Positions 1 to 7,580 of a stretch of 64,000 nucleotides of DNA are shown here, piece after piece (within the stretch, counting starts at the first letter, position 1; each line of letters begins with the position of its first letter). Source of the DNA: Bacillus sp. ISL-34. Lineage in GTDB: Bacteria > Bacillota > Bacilli > Bacillales > DSM-1321. Where the stretch lies: the NCBI RefSeq assembly GCF_018613325.1, contig NZ_JAGGQJ010000018.1, positions 106,469-170,468 on the forward strand, written 5' to 3'. The notes under the pieces were generated by a model. The model had not been told where the DNA came from. It made no database searches and was given only the letters and a program-made list of their open reading frames with translations. The translations under genes and the position numbers were made by a program.

Positions 1-434
1 AAAACTTTAGGAGTGATGCTTCCTAGATTATGGTTCCGTTCTACATTTGTCCCAAAATATCGGATTTGTGAGATGGTTTTGTCATCGTTATAGGCAAATG
101 CAAATCCTGGATGCCCCATTTCTGCATGGTAATAGTCAAAAGTTTCATCTGTGTTACCTGGCTCAGGGGGAGAACCAAATATCTCATATACTTCTTTTTG
201 GGTGTTTTCATTAATTTTCAAACCCATGGCAGTATAAGGCATTTCCCCTGAAAAAGCTTTGTTGTGGATTTCATGTAAGGTGGTAAGAGCGTGTTCCTTA
301 GCTATGCCAGAAGTGGAATCCATTGTGGATACAGCTCCAACCGGTTCTGTTGAAAACGATGTACCTGCCCCTAAAAGAGAACCGGTTAGAATAACGGCGC
401 TAACCATTCTGACCGCTGGTTTTTTAGATAACAT
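1..434 (-). CDS. DUF4309 (YjgB-like) secreted protein, 3' end cut by window
   Basis: Reading the minus strand from the ATG at 434 gives an open frame that runs off the window edge (about 144 codons present). A strong GGAGGGA ribosome site lies just upstream. Residues 1-28 look like a signal peptide: two lysines, then a hydrophobic stretch ending near GAGTSFS. The mature part contains the pattern KINENTQKEVYEIFGSPPE followed by an aromatic stretch and GFAFAYNDDKTISQIRYFG, which resembles the DUF4309 domain of B. subtilis YjgB, an exported protein of unknown function. The family call is from memory of the pattern; the missing C-terminus prevents a length check. Confidence 0.7.
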   Translation of the reverse strand, partial: MLSKKPAVRMVSAVILTGSLLGAGTSFSTEPVGAVSTMDSTSGIAKEHALTTLHEIHNKAFSGEMPYTAMGLKINENTQKEVYEIFGSPPEPGNTDETFDYYHAEMGHPGFAFAYNDDKTISQIRYFGTNVERNHNLGSITPKV

Positions 435-670
435 TTCTTATCCCTCCTATATCATTACTTTTCCACAATTTTCTAACACAAAACATTTTCTTGGGGCAAT
501 TGGGTAGTTTGAGCATGATGGTCATTTGAAACCCGCCCCATACCTGATCTGTACACCTCATGGCCTCTCATCATGTGAAAATTGCTGGACCGCGTGATTT
601 AGAGAATATATAACAAAGATTATAAATTTGAAAAGGGAGGAGCTGTCTTGAACTCATAATTCATGCCTTC

Positions 671-709
671 GAAAAAATAAAGGGGCTTCATCATGATGAA
701 ACACCCTTT
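671..709 (-). terminator. Terminator of the DinB-family gene
   Basis: An AAAGGG-type stem with an inner perfect TTCATCA/TGATGAA palindrome is followed, on the minus strand, by a T-rich run. It sits just past the stop of the gene at 723-1193. Confidence 0.6.
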
Positions 710-722
710 GAAAATGATGCAA

Positions 723-1193
723 TTAATCCCAAACGCTAATTCTAGGAACTCCAGCAGTTCTTAAGTAGTCCAATAATTGACCAGTATGTACAGATTCATG
801 ATAAGCGATCCTTAGCAACATATCTCCTAAATCCCTGATATACCCAATATCGGAGCGATCAATTTTAATGGAGGATAAGTCGTCCTCACTGAAGGATATG
901 ATTGTTTCCAAAAAATCACGCCTGTAAGGTTCCGCAAAGTTTAATTCGGCATCTACAGAGATAAGCGGCTGTTTTTCAAAGGGTGATTCATAAACGGGTA
1001 AGCTGCCTTGATTTTTAATAGATAAATGATAGTAATGCTCACTATCAAGGACATGTCTAACCATTTCTAAACAGCTCATTGCCTTATCGTCCGGTTTCCA
1101 ATGGAGTGTGCCTTTAGGTATTGAAGTCCATAGTTTAATGTTTCTTCTTCTAACCTCTTCCAGATTCAAGATGATAAGTTCTATCGATTTCAT
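723..1193 (-). CDS. DinB/YfiT-family protein
   Basis: 156 residues from the ATG at 1193, which has GGGGG six bases upstream; an in-frame ATG 13 codons earlier lacks a site. The protein is a helical bundle of the DinB superfamily, with the typical histidines in MVRHVLDSEHYY (about residues 56-67) and AYHESVHTGQLLDYLR near the C-terminus, which in this family form a metal site. Many members are bacillithiol- or mycothiol-dependent transferases or damage-induced proteins of unknown role. The substrate cannot be read from the sequence. It is monocistronic, with its own terminator. Confidence 0.8.
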   Translation of the reverse strand: MKSIELIILNLEEVRRRNIKLWTSIPKGTLHWKPDDKAMSCLEMVRHVLDSEHYYHLSIKNQGSLPVYESPFEKQPLISVDAELNFAEPYRRDFLETIISFSEDDLSSIKIDRSDIGYIRDLGDMLLRIAYHESVHTGQLLDYLRTAGVPRISVWD

Positions 1194-1305
1194 AAAGATC
1201 CCCCTTTTTGCAGGTATACATTCACTATACACGAATGGAAGGTGAAAATAATGGAATCATTTGAAAATATAGAAAATTTAACGAACTATTTGAGGTGGTG
1301 AATTA

Positions 1306-1446
1306 TTGCGTATTCCTACTATTATTTATACAGCTCCTGTTAAAAGAGAGTACAGGGAAAAAGCCTATGAATTCGTGCAGAATTTACAGGCGGTTTCATT
1401 CCCTATTTTTTTGGAGAAACACATGATTCATATTTATCATGGGTAA
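1306..1446 (+). CDS. Possible 46-aa ORF or gene remnant
   Basis: A TTG codon at 1306 follows a reasonable GAGGTGGTG site at about 1291 and opens a 46-codon frame (starts RIPTIIYTAPVKREYREKAY, ends IHIYHG). Codon use looks protein-like and the peptide is rich in charged and aromatic residues. I do not recognise it. It has no promoter or terminator that I can identify, so it may be the tail or head of a lost gene rather than an expressed small protein. Confidence 0.3.
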   Translation: MRIPTIIYTAPVKREYREKAYEFVQNLQAVSFPIFLEKHMIHIYHG

Positions 1447-1509
1447 AACAGATTGTATTTTTCACAATCTATCTTCATAATTACGCAAAGCGGGGGCAGG
1501 AGGCCCTTG

Positions 1510-1923
1510 TTATATAAAGGATTGAATTAGAATGTCATCTTGATAAGTTAAAATTGGCTTAAAGCCAAAGTCTTTAAATTTTTGCAATGCTTCAGGGTTA
1601 TTTTTGTTTACCAAACCGGACACTGCAAGGATCCCTTTTTCTCTTGCATGAGCTACTAATTCCGGTAAAAGGGATTGCATAATTCCCTTTCCTCTATATT
1701 TCTTGTCAATGACCACATAATTAACATGAGCGACTTTATATAAATAAAGATTATAACAAAGAAATCCCACTACTTTACCTTTATCATTACAAATCACAAG
1801 TACCTTATGTGACTTTTGCAAAATTTTATGCACTGTATCAGACGAAACCCGAAAATTACTTACCGTAATATCCGTTAATTTCTTGATATCTTTGTTAGGT
1901 TTCCAGTCTCGAAAATACATCAT
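1510..1923 (-). CDS. GNAT family N-acetyltransferase
   Basis: 137 residues from the first of two adjacent ATG codons; AAGGAG lies 5 bases before the first and 8 before the second, so the start may be 1920. The acetyl-CoA loop appears as KKYRGKGIMQSLL (a Q/R-x-x-G-x-G/A motif), preceded by the beta strand HVNYVVID and followed by LVNKNNPEALQKFKDFGF, typical of the C-terminal half of GNAT folds. It transfers acetyl from acetyl-CoA to an amine that cannot be predicted. Single gene, minus strand. Confidence 0.85.
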   Translation of the reverse strand: MMYFRDWKPNKDIKKLTDITVSNFRVSSDTVHKILQKSHKVLVICNDKGKVVGFLCYNLYLYKVAHVNYVVIDKKYRGKGIMQSLLPELVAHAREKGILAVSGLVNKNNPEALQKFKDFGFKPILTYQDDILIQSFI

Positions 1924-1981
1924 AACTTCTCCTTTTTCTCTATTAAACCAAATTGCGGATATCATATTATTGTTTATTAAT

Positions 1982-2017
1982 ATGGAAACCCTTTAGAATA
2001 TTCCAAAGGGCTTCCAT
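1982..2017 (-). terminator. Hairpin between GNAT and small ORF
   Basis: ATGGAA-CCCTTT pairs with AAAGGG-TTCCAT around a 10-nt loop. It lies 24 bases beyond the stop of the 59-aa frame at 2041-2220. No strong T run, so only a possible terminator. Confidence 0.4.
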
Positions 2018-2040
2018 GTTAATCTCAAAAAAGAAATCTC

Positions 2041-2220
2041 TTAATTCCTTCTGAATTCCTTCATTGAAGTAGGTTCCTTGATTGAAGTACCTCTATTATT
2101 GTTTAATAAATCATTTAAGATTCTCCCCAAGGCAGACCTGCCTCTGCTATTTCCACTTCCGGAATTTCCAGTTCTGGAGCCACCAGTTCTTCTTAGTTTT
2201 TTGTTTGACACTGCAATCAT
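2041..2220 (-). CDS. Small basic hypothetical protein (59 aa)
   Basis: An ATG at 2220 (or GTG at 2211, which has AAAGGG nine bases upstream) opens a 59-codon frame. The peptide is rich in Arg, Ser, Gly and Asn: an N-terminal segment of RRTGGSRTGNSGSGNSRG type, then a short predicted helix around GRILNDLLNNN, ending KEFRRN. A hairpin follows the stop. I do not recognise the family. The low-complexity basic head is reminiscent of small nucleic-acid- or spore-associated proteins, but that is a guess. Confidence 0.5.
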   Translation of the reverse strand: MIAVSNKKLRRTGGSRTGNSGSGNSRGRSALGRILNDLLNNNRGTSIKEPTSMKEFRRN

Positions 2221-2426
2221 CCCTTTGTTTTATAAATTTCCACATTACTAATCTATGTGTAATATTCCTTTTTGCTTGGACAAGTTCACCATTTGCACGA
2301 GTATGCGTTATGTATTGGTGATACCAGCTAATGTAATAATATGGTATAATTGTGAAGTAATTCACAAAAAGGGTCGTCTGGTTATCATTGGACCTATTCA
2401 CTCATAAAAGAAAGCGGGTTGGTTAT

Positions 2427-3317
2427 ATGCTGAAGAAAGTGATTTTAGCTGGCGGGACTGGTTTTGTCGGTCAATACTTTGAAAAGCATTTCAGGAATTT
2501 GGGATATGAGGTAAGGATCATCTCCAGACAAACCCCGCATACTGGCTGGGAAGATATAGAAGGAATAAGGGAAACGATCGATAATTCGGATATGTTAATC
2601 AACCTAGCAGGAAAAACGGTCAATTGCCGCTACAATGCCAAGAATAAGAAAGAAATATTGGATTCACGAACTGATACGACTGAAGTGCTAGGTAAGGCGA
2701 TTGAACAATGTGAAAATCCTCCTTCATTATGGATAAACTCAAGTACGGCAACGATATACAGGCATGCTGAGGATAAACCAATGACGGAGGGTGATGGTGT
2801 AATCGGTTCAGGCTTTTCCGTAGAAGTGGCGAAAGCGTGGGAACGCTCTTTTTTCGATTTCCGCTTACCCAAGACGAGACAAATAGCTTTACGGATCGCC
2901 ATTGTATTGGGAGATGGGGGAGTGATGACCCCATATAGGAATTTGGTTAAATTCGGACTGGGAGGCCATCAAGGATCAGGAAATCAGAAATTCAGTTGGA
3001 TACATATAGAAGATTTATTTAACATTGTCCTTTTTCTGAGAAAGAATCAGGAGTTGAGCGGGGTGTTCAATTGTTCATCGCCGCATCCAGTTACAAATCG
3101 TGAATTGATGGCTCATTTGAGAAAACTCATGAATATTAGGATAGGACTGCCCTGTCCAACACCCATGCTTGAAATGGGGGCTTTCTTTATGGGTACCGAA
3201 ACGGAATTGATATTAAAAAGCAGGTGGGTCATACCTGAGAGATTGGAAAGGGCGGGGTATGCATTTAAATTCCATTATCTTGATGAGGCTCTGGAACAGA
3301 TATTGATGAATTCTTAA
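2427..3317 (+). CDS. TIGR01777 family NAD-dependent epimerase (YfhF-like paralogue)
   Basis: 296 residues; the start at MLKKVILAGG puts the Rossmann motif GGTGFVG at residues 8-14, as usual in the family, while the 13 upstream codons have no homology-like content. Family features are INLAGKTVN, the RI.S(R/S)TDTTEVLG region and the C-terminal DUF1731-like part (KSRWVIPERLERAGYAFKFHYLDEAL). These are extended SDR proteins related to sugar-nucleotide epimerases; the substrate is unknown. A second, more typical member (yfhF) is at 32193-33113, so the window carries two paralogues. Weak ribosome site. Confidence 0.85.
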   Translation: MLKKVILAGGTGFVGQYFEKHFRNLGYEVRIISRQTPHTGWEDIEGIRETIDNSDMLINLAGKTVNCRYNAKNKKEILDSRTDTTEVLGKAIEQCENPPSLWINSSTATIYRHAEDKPMTEGDGVIGSGFSVEVAKAWERSFFDFRLPKTRQIALRIAIVLGDGGVMTPYRNLVKFGLGGHQGSGNQKFSWIHIEDLFNIVLFLRKNQELSGVFNCSSPHPVTNRELMAHLRKLMNIRIGLPCPTPMLEMGAFFMGTETELILKSRWVIPERLERAGYAFKFHYLDEALEQILMNS

Positions 3318-3378
3318 AATACTCGAGATAGATTGCTATAATGATAGATAGAAATCATTAATGGAGGGGAATTGTAGA

Positions 3379-4557
3379 ATGAATATGACTCCATCTGAAA
3401 AAGTCGGAAGATTCACAACAGCGATATTTTCAGAGTTGGCGGCCCGCAAGCAGGACGCAATGAAACGAGGGCTGGATGTTATTGATTTGAGTGTAGGAAG
3501 TCCGGATTTACCACCGCCGGATTTCGTAGTGGATACGCTTGTGAAGTATGCGCAAGATCCCAATTCCTACGGGTATACGTTAAAAGGTACACCTGAATTC
3601 CATGAGGCAGTCCGTTATTTTTATCGGAAGCGTTATGGAGTGGAGCTTGATGCAGAAAGGGAAGTCCTCCAACTGATGGGATCGCAGGATGGCCTTGCAC
3701 ACTTGGCAACGGCGATGATAAACCCTGGAGATTATGTGCTGGTGCCAGATCCGGGATATCCGATTTATGAAGCGAGTGTAGAGCTTGCAGGCGGAATCAT
3801 TCATCCGATGCCGCTTACTGCCGAAAATGGATTCCTGCCGCAGCTCAACGGAATTCCGGATGAAATAGTGAGAAAAACCAAAATGATGATCATCAGTTAT
3901 CCAGGAAATCCAGTCACCGCCCTTGCTGATGAAGCATTCTTTTCGGAGGTCATATCGTTTGCGAAAAAGAACGAGATCATGGTGGTTCACGATTTTGCTT
4001 ATTCCGAGTTGATTTTTGATGATCATCCGCAAATAAGCTTTATGTCCATTCCGGATGCCAAGGAAGTGGGGATTGAATTTAACTCACTTTCCAAAACATT
4101 TAATATGGCCGGCTGCCGCATTGGATATGCGGTGGGCAATCGAGAGGCGCTGAACATCCTGGGAACGTTGAAATCGCACATCGATTATGGGGTTTTTTAT
4201 CCTATCCAAAAAGCTGCCGAGATGGCGCTAACTTCCAATCTTTCGCTGTTATCCGAACAGGTCAAGGAATACGAGTCCCGACGAGATGCCTTAATATCAG
4301 GTCTTGCAAAAGGGGGATGGCATGTACCGAAAACCTCAGCTACGATGTTTATTTGGGCAAGAATTCCTGCTGGCTGGAAATCACGGGAGTTTTCCTATGC
4401 ATTGATTGAAAAAGCAGGGGTCACGGTCGTTCCAGGCGATGCTTTTGGGAAGCAGGGTGAAGGGTATGTTCGAATGGCCTTGGTCCAGCCGGCCGAAAGA
4501 TTGACAGAAGCTGCTGAACGGATCCGATCGTTTTTGGAGGAAAAAATTGAAGTGTGA
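3379..4557 (+). CDS. Class I/II PLP aminotransferase (LL-DAP aminotransferase-like)
   Basis: 392 residues from the ATG at 3379 behind GGAGGGG; an earlier in-frame ATG lies inside that site. It is a fold-type I aminotransferase: substrate region IDLSVGSPDLPPP, PDPGYPIY, SYPGNPVTA, DFAYSELIFD and the Schiff-base lysine K239 in NSLSKTFNMAGCRIGY, with the phosphate-binding arginine after it and GEGYVRMALV near the end. The pattern is closest to the DapL/AlaC/PatA-like group of Bacillus amino-acid aminotransferases. The exact amino donor cannot be assigned. Single gene. Confidence 0.85.
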   Translation: MNMTPSEKVGRFTTAIFSELAARKQDAMKRGLDVIDLSVGSPDLPPPDFVVDTLVKYAQDPNSYGYTLKGTPEFHEAVRYFYRKRYGVELDAEREVLQLMGSQDGLAHLATAMINPGDYVLVPDPGYPIYEASVELAGGIIHPMPLTAENGFLPQLNGIPDEIVRKTKMMIISYPGNPVTALADEAFFSEVISFAKKNEIMVVHDFAYSELIFDDHPQISFMSIPDAKEVGIEFNSLSKTFNMAGCRIGYAVGNREALNILGTLKSHIDYGVFYPIQKAAEMALTSNLSLLSEQVKEYESRRDALISGLAKGGWHVPKTSATMFIWARIPAGWKSREFSYALIEKAGVTVVPGDAFGKQGEGYVRMALVQPAERLTEAAERIRSFLEEKIEV

Positions 4558-4564
4558 CAGCTTT

Positions 4565-4790
4565 CAATATAATCAGGTTATAAATTGGCTCAGCAGTATA
4601 AACGGTTTTGGCTGACAGGGGACTTGCCGCCAGTATCCATTCCGGGTGAGATTGAGAGAAAAGGTTTGCCGACGGTGACTTCCAAATGACCTGTAGAGTC
4701 AGAAGCTTATTTACTATAGGAAGGAATCAACTGGCACGCTGAGGAGAATATAGAGCTAGAGGAAGTTGTTGATTACTTGTTAAAGTGAGG
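4565..4790 (+). pseudogene. Probable decayed gene remnant, not identified
   Basis: Two protein-like stretches lie in different frames without a start: a segment containing QQYKRFWLTGDLPPVSIPGE that ends at a TGA near 4688, and a later segment reading EGINWHAEENIELEEVVDYL and ending in a TGA near 4788. The composition looks coding and the pieces look like the middle and C-terminus of one small protein broken by frameshift and stop. I cannot name the family. The rest of the 4558-4991 gap holds only hairpins. Confidence 0.35.
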
Positions 4791-4834
4791 CACTCTCTAG
4801 TGTTTTTTAAAACTACCATGAAGTTTAAGAGAAG

Positions 4835-4860
4835 GTCCATCCCCGGATGGGCTTTTTTTG
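4835..4860 (+). terminator. Rho-independent terminator
   Basis: GTCCATCC pairs with GGATGGGC around a short CC loop and is followed by seven T. It could end transcription of the aminotransferase gene or of the decayed gene after it. Confidence 0.7.
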
Positions 4861-4991
4861 TTTTGGAAACTAGAGCGATAGATTATTTCATGTAATTTCC
4901 GAACGTAAAAAGGACAAGCCGCATAATATATAGCAAGTCCGCAACCATTTTCAATGAAGCGGACTTAATATGATAGAGAGGGGGAAAAGCA

Positions 4992-5264
4992 ATGATCAAC
5001 TGGAAAGTGCGTCTTAAGAATCCGACGTTTATATTCACTGTACTCCTTCCTGGGCTTTTATTATTGGCGCAGATGGTTGCCGCGTTCATAAACAATTTCA
5101 TTACCCCTATAGGCTTTACCATTACTGATGATGCATTGAACGGGGCTTTAGGCATCATTAACTTCATAGCGCTTACATTCTTTGGGGTCGGCGGTGTGGT
5201 CGATCATACCACTAAAGGTCTAGGCGACAGTGAGAATGCACGACAATACGAGGAGCCTAAGTAA
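4992..5264 (+). CDS. Phage-type holin (phiLC3/LL-H family)
   Basis: 90 residues with a GGGGG ribosome site. It has two hydrophobic segments (about residues 13-34 and 49-67), the family opening INWKVRLKNPTF and the family ending DHTTKGLGDSENARQYEEP, which match the phiLC3/LL-H holins (PF04531) encoded with endolysins in Gram-positive phages. Such proteins permeabilise the membrane so that a lysin can reach the wall. There are no phage structural genes around it, so this is a domesticated or stranded copy. The next gene is an NlpC/P60-fold protein without catalytic residues. Confidence 0.85.
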   Translation: MINWKVRLKNPTFIFTVLLPGLLLLAQMVAAFINNFITPIGFTITDDALNGALGIINFIALTFFGVGGVVDHTTKGLGDSENARQYEEPK

Positions 5265-5306
5265 TGGGCACTATTCTTTCATCTATTGAAGAGTAGAATA
5301 TACCAG

Positions 5307-5355
5307 ATAACACCGTTACTTGCTACACAACGGCGTTATTTGGTTATTTGTTTTT
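5307..5355 (+). terminator. Hairpin and T run after the holin gene
   Basis: ATAACaCCGTT pairs with AACGGcGTTAT around 11 bases; a T-rich tract follows up to about 5355. Confidence 0.55.
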
Positions 5356-5451
5356 TTGCAGATAATGGCCCCAAATGATTTTTGGTCTGAAAACCGAAAT
5401 GCAACATACATTTAAAATTGTGGTTCATTTTCAGTTTGGGGAGGAAAAAGG

Positions 5452-5931
5452 ATGAGTTATAGTTTACCAGTTTCAAAATGGCTTGCAGCGATAGTTTTGA
5501 TCGGAGCATTATTGATGGCATTCATTTTCAGTCCGGCTAATGCTTCAGCCTCTATCAATTATGGTGATGAAGTTGCCGCTTTGGCAAAGAAGCAGGTCGG
5601 AAGCAAATATAAATATGGGGGGACGACCCCAAAAGGGTTTGATGCTAGCGGTCTTACCCAGTATGTATATAAAAATGCCGCAACAGAAATGAAGATTCCG
5701 AGAACGAGTGCGGAACAGTATAAAATCGGAAAGGCCGTGAAGCAAAAAGACTTAAAAGCGGGCGATTTGGTCTTCTATGCCACAGGTAAGAAAGGGCAGG
5801 TCTCTTTTGTAGGAATCTATTATGGAAATGGTACATTTGTCGGGACCACCACCAAAGGGGTCAAAGTAGTCAAAATGAGTGATAAGTATTGGAATGAAAA
5901 ATATATCGGAGCGAAACGAGTCATTAAGTAA
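5452..5931 (+). CDS. Secreted NlpC/P60-fold protein lacking the catalytic triad
   Basis: 159 residues with strong GGGGAGGAAAAAGG upstream. An N-terminal signal peptide (residues 1-33, cleaving near ANASA) precedes one NlpC/P60 domain. In active family members the motif is FDCSG, here FDASG (A65); the catalytic His of SHVGIY is F119 in VSFVGIY; and the third polar residue in FIHA is G131 in FVGT. The surrounding fold motifs (KYKYGGTTPKGF, TSAEQY, LKAGDLVFY, GIYYGNGTFVG) are intact, so the gene is maintained but cannot be a cysteine endopeptidase. It may bind wall peptides or another protein. It lies 187 bases after the holin gene. Confidence 0.85.
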   Translation: MSYSLPVSKWLAAIVLIGALLMAFIFSPANASASINYGDEVAALAKKQVGSKYKYGGTTPKGFDASGLTQYVYKNAATEMKIPRTSAEQYKIGKAVKQKDLKAGDLVFYATGKKGQVSFVGIYYGNGTFVGTTTKGVKVVKMSDKYWNEKYIGAKRVIK

Positions 5932-6101
5932 CAATCTGATGTTCGTATGAAAAAAGTCCAGCAATAAAAAGAGCATCGAAAACCGATGCACTCAGTTTGT
6001 AGACAAAAGGGGTTCGGAATTAAAAAATTCCGAACCCTTTTGAAATTCCCTTTGAATTTTAGGCTAAAGTTAAGAGATTGGTGCTCTACGAGCACACTAT
6101 G

Positions 6102-6711
6102 TTAGGTCATATTTGGACCTTGCCATATCCAATTGGCCATCTTCTTTAAATTAATGGCAGCGAAAGTAAGCATCGCCTGCATCGACAATTTTTTATGTCC
6201 CCTTAAAGTAGTCCAACGTATACCATGCTTTTCTTTTGCATCTGCGAATACACGCTCAATCGTTCCTTTACGTTTCGCATATATAGGTTTTACCTCTTGA
6301 TGATGACGCAGATGAACTGCTTCTTCCACATTTGTTTGCCAGATATGCCGTGTCACCACTTTTTGATAGTCTTTGCTTCTGTACACCGTGATAAAGATGA
6401 GCATGTGGCACAGATGTGTTTTGGCTATTTGTCGCGATATCCCTCTTTATTTGTTGTTGAGTACTTTAATAGCTCACCCGAAGGGCAAAGGTAACAATCA
6501 AAATGTTCATCGTATACATGGAAACCATAGCCTAAGAACCAACGGTAAGCCATATTTGTTTCAACTTCATCAATTGTTTTACACATTGAACGAATACCGA
6601 AGGTATATTGAATGAAAGTCAGTTTGACCAATAATTGGGTTCAGGCACCAGTTGATCTAAAGTAACCATTTCAAGTTGATTACGCTGAATAGAATCATGT
6701 TTAGAAAGCAT
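6102..6711 (-). pseudogene. IS1182-family transposase, frameshifted and internally deleted
   Basis: Read from the ATG at 6711 (ribosome site GAGGTGATGAAG), the N-terminus MLSKHDSIQRNQLEMVTLDQ is present but stops after about 30 codons. The next piece, FIQYTFGIRSM...NMAYRWFLGYGFH, is in another frame and jumps directly to YDEHFDCYLCPSGELLKYST, which in intact family members lies far downstream, so the central catalytic part is deleted. A last frame holds KRKGTIERVFADAKEKHGIR and the usual ending MQAMLTFAAINLKKMANW. Several frameshifts make it nonfunctional. Confidence 0.85.
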
Positions 6712-6795
6712 CTTCATCACCTCAAGTTTTTTTAATTCTATTTTAAAACAATAAAGACTTTAGGCAAAATGGTTCTATCTAAAAGTTAAAACAAA

Positions 6796-6925
6796 GTTGA
6801 TTGGAACGGAGGGTGCGAGACTCCTGCGGGAAAAGCGAGTCCAGGGGAGACCCCGCAAGGCGCAAAGTCGCCGAGGAGGCTCCCGGACCGCCCGCGGAAA
6901 GCGAGTGCCTGGAGTGGAAATCAAC
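6796..6925. repeat. GC-rich Bacillaceae-type intergenic repeat
   Basis: A 130-nt block starting GTTGATTGG and ending GGAAATCAAC (7-bp inverted ends) is far richer in G and C than its surroundings. It contains the phrases GCGAGACTCCTGCGGG, GGGGAGACCCCGC, GAGGAGGCTCCCGGACCGCC and CGCGGAAAGCGAGTGCC, able to form several hairpins. I recall near-identical blocks as scattered repeats in many Bacillus-related genomes; no function is known to me. Frames through it are open only because of its composition. Confidence 0.7.
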
Positions 6926-7043
6926 GTTCAAATTGCACAAACCCCTAAAAAAAACTGTAGACAAAATCGATTTTCATCGAGTTTGTCTACAGTTCAGAGC
7001 ATCGAAAACCGATGCTCTTTTTGCTAGTCATTTCCGGGTTCAT

Positions 7044-7580
7044 TCATTCAATGATGATATCCGTTAAAACAACATTGCCATTACGAACCTTGACGACGGC
7101 CACTGAAGGATTGACCAATGCGTCCTTCTCCATTTCCTTTGCCTTTTCTTCGGATGCGAAATAATTGTCCAGACCGTATCTGATCTGAATGGTTTCAGCA
7201 TTTTGCAGGTCATATGGGATTTCCAATTCCCCTTTTAGGTAAACGCCATTGCCTGGTTTTTCTTTCGTTACGTAATCTACAACGTATAGTCCATCCTTAT
7301 TTTGTTTTAAACGTACATATACCTTTTTAAAATCACCCATATTTCTTGTATGGAACAGGGGTTTAATCGAGTCATCGACTTGTGATGGCTTAACGGATTC
7401 AATTTCGTATTTCAAAGCCACATAGCTTCCCCGAAACAAGTCAGTCGGGTCGATAGGGGCTGTTTTGATCTTGATTACATCTCCTGTCATTGTTGTCAAG
7501 ACCGGAGGAAACGCCAAGACTAACAGAATCAAGACTGGAATGGAAAATACGATGAGTGGCCGGAATGATGGATTATTCAT
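7044..7580 (-). CDS. GDYXXLXY domain membrane-anchored protein
   Basis: 178 residues from the ATG at 7580, which follows GGAGGGGAACTCA and overlaps the upstream gene's end by 8 bases. Residues 10-30 form one membrane segment; the rest is predicted extracytoplasmic beta structure. The defining motif is GSYVALKY in the phrase DPTDLFRGSYVALKYEI. Proteins of this family usually lie, as here, directly downstream of a DUF2157 membrane protein. The function of the pair is unknown. Confidence 0.85.
   Translation of the reverse strand: MNNPSFRPLIVFSIPVLILLVLAFPPVLTTMTGDVIKIKTAPIDPTDLFRGSYVALKYEIESVKPSQVDDSIKPLFHTRNMGDFKKVYVRLKQNKDGLYVVDYVTKEKPGNGVYLKGELEIPYDLQNAETIQIRYGLDNYFASEEKAKEMEKDALVNPSVAVVKVRNGNVVLTDIIIE

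Larger units (their letters stand above)
5960..7025. mobile_element. Decayed IS1182-like element with embedded repeat
   Basis: The interval is bounded by related ends: AGCA.(A)AAAGAGCATCG...GTAGAC at the left and its inverted counterpart GTCTAC...GATGCTCTTTTTGCT at the right, each carrying the hairpin GCATCG-aaaac-CGATGC. Inside lie a palindromic GGGGTTCGGAATT hairpin (about 6010-6040), the remains of a transposase on the minus strand, a GC-rich 130-nt repeat, and a GTAGACAAA/TTTGTCTAC hairpin at 6957-6992. The assignment to IS1182 rests on the transposase C-terminus. I could not define a target duplication. Confidence 0.65.

Noticed and set aside
4992..7025. Prophage remnant containing the holin, NlpC/P60 gene and transposase
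   Set aside because: No integrase, portal, terminase, tail or repressor genes, and no attachment-site repeats; the transposase belongs to an unrelated IS.
6797..7067. Two overlapping plus-strand ORFs (76 and 88 codons) through the GC-rich repeat
   Set aside because: They are open only because of the repeat's composition, cross the IS remnant boundary, lack a sensible ribosome site and run into the antisense of the GDYXXLXY gene.
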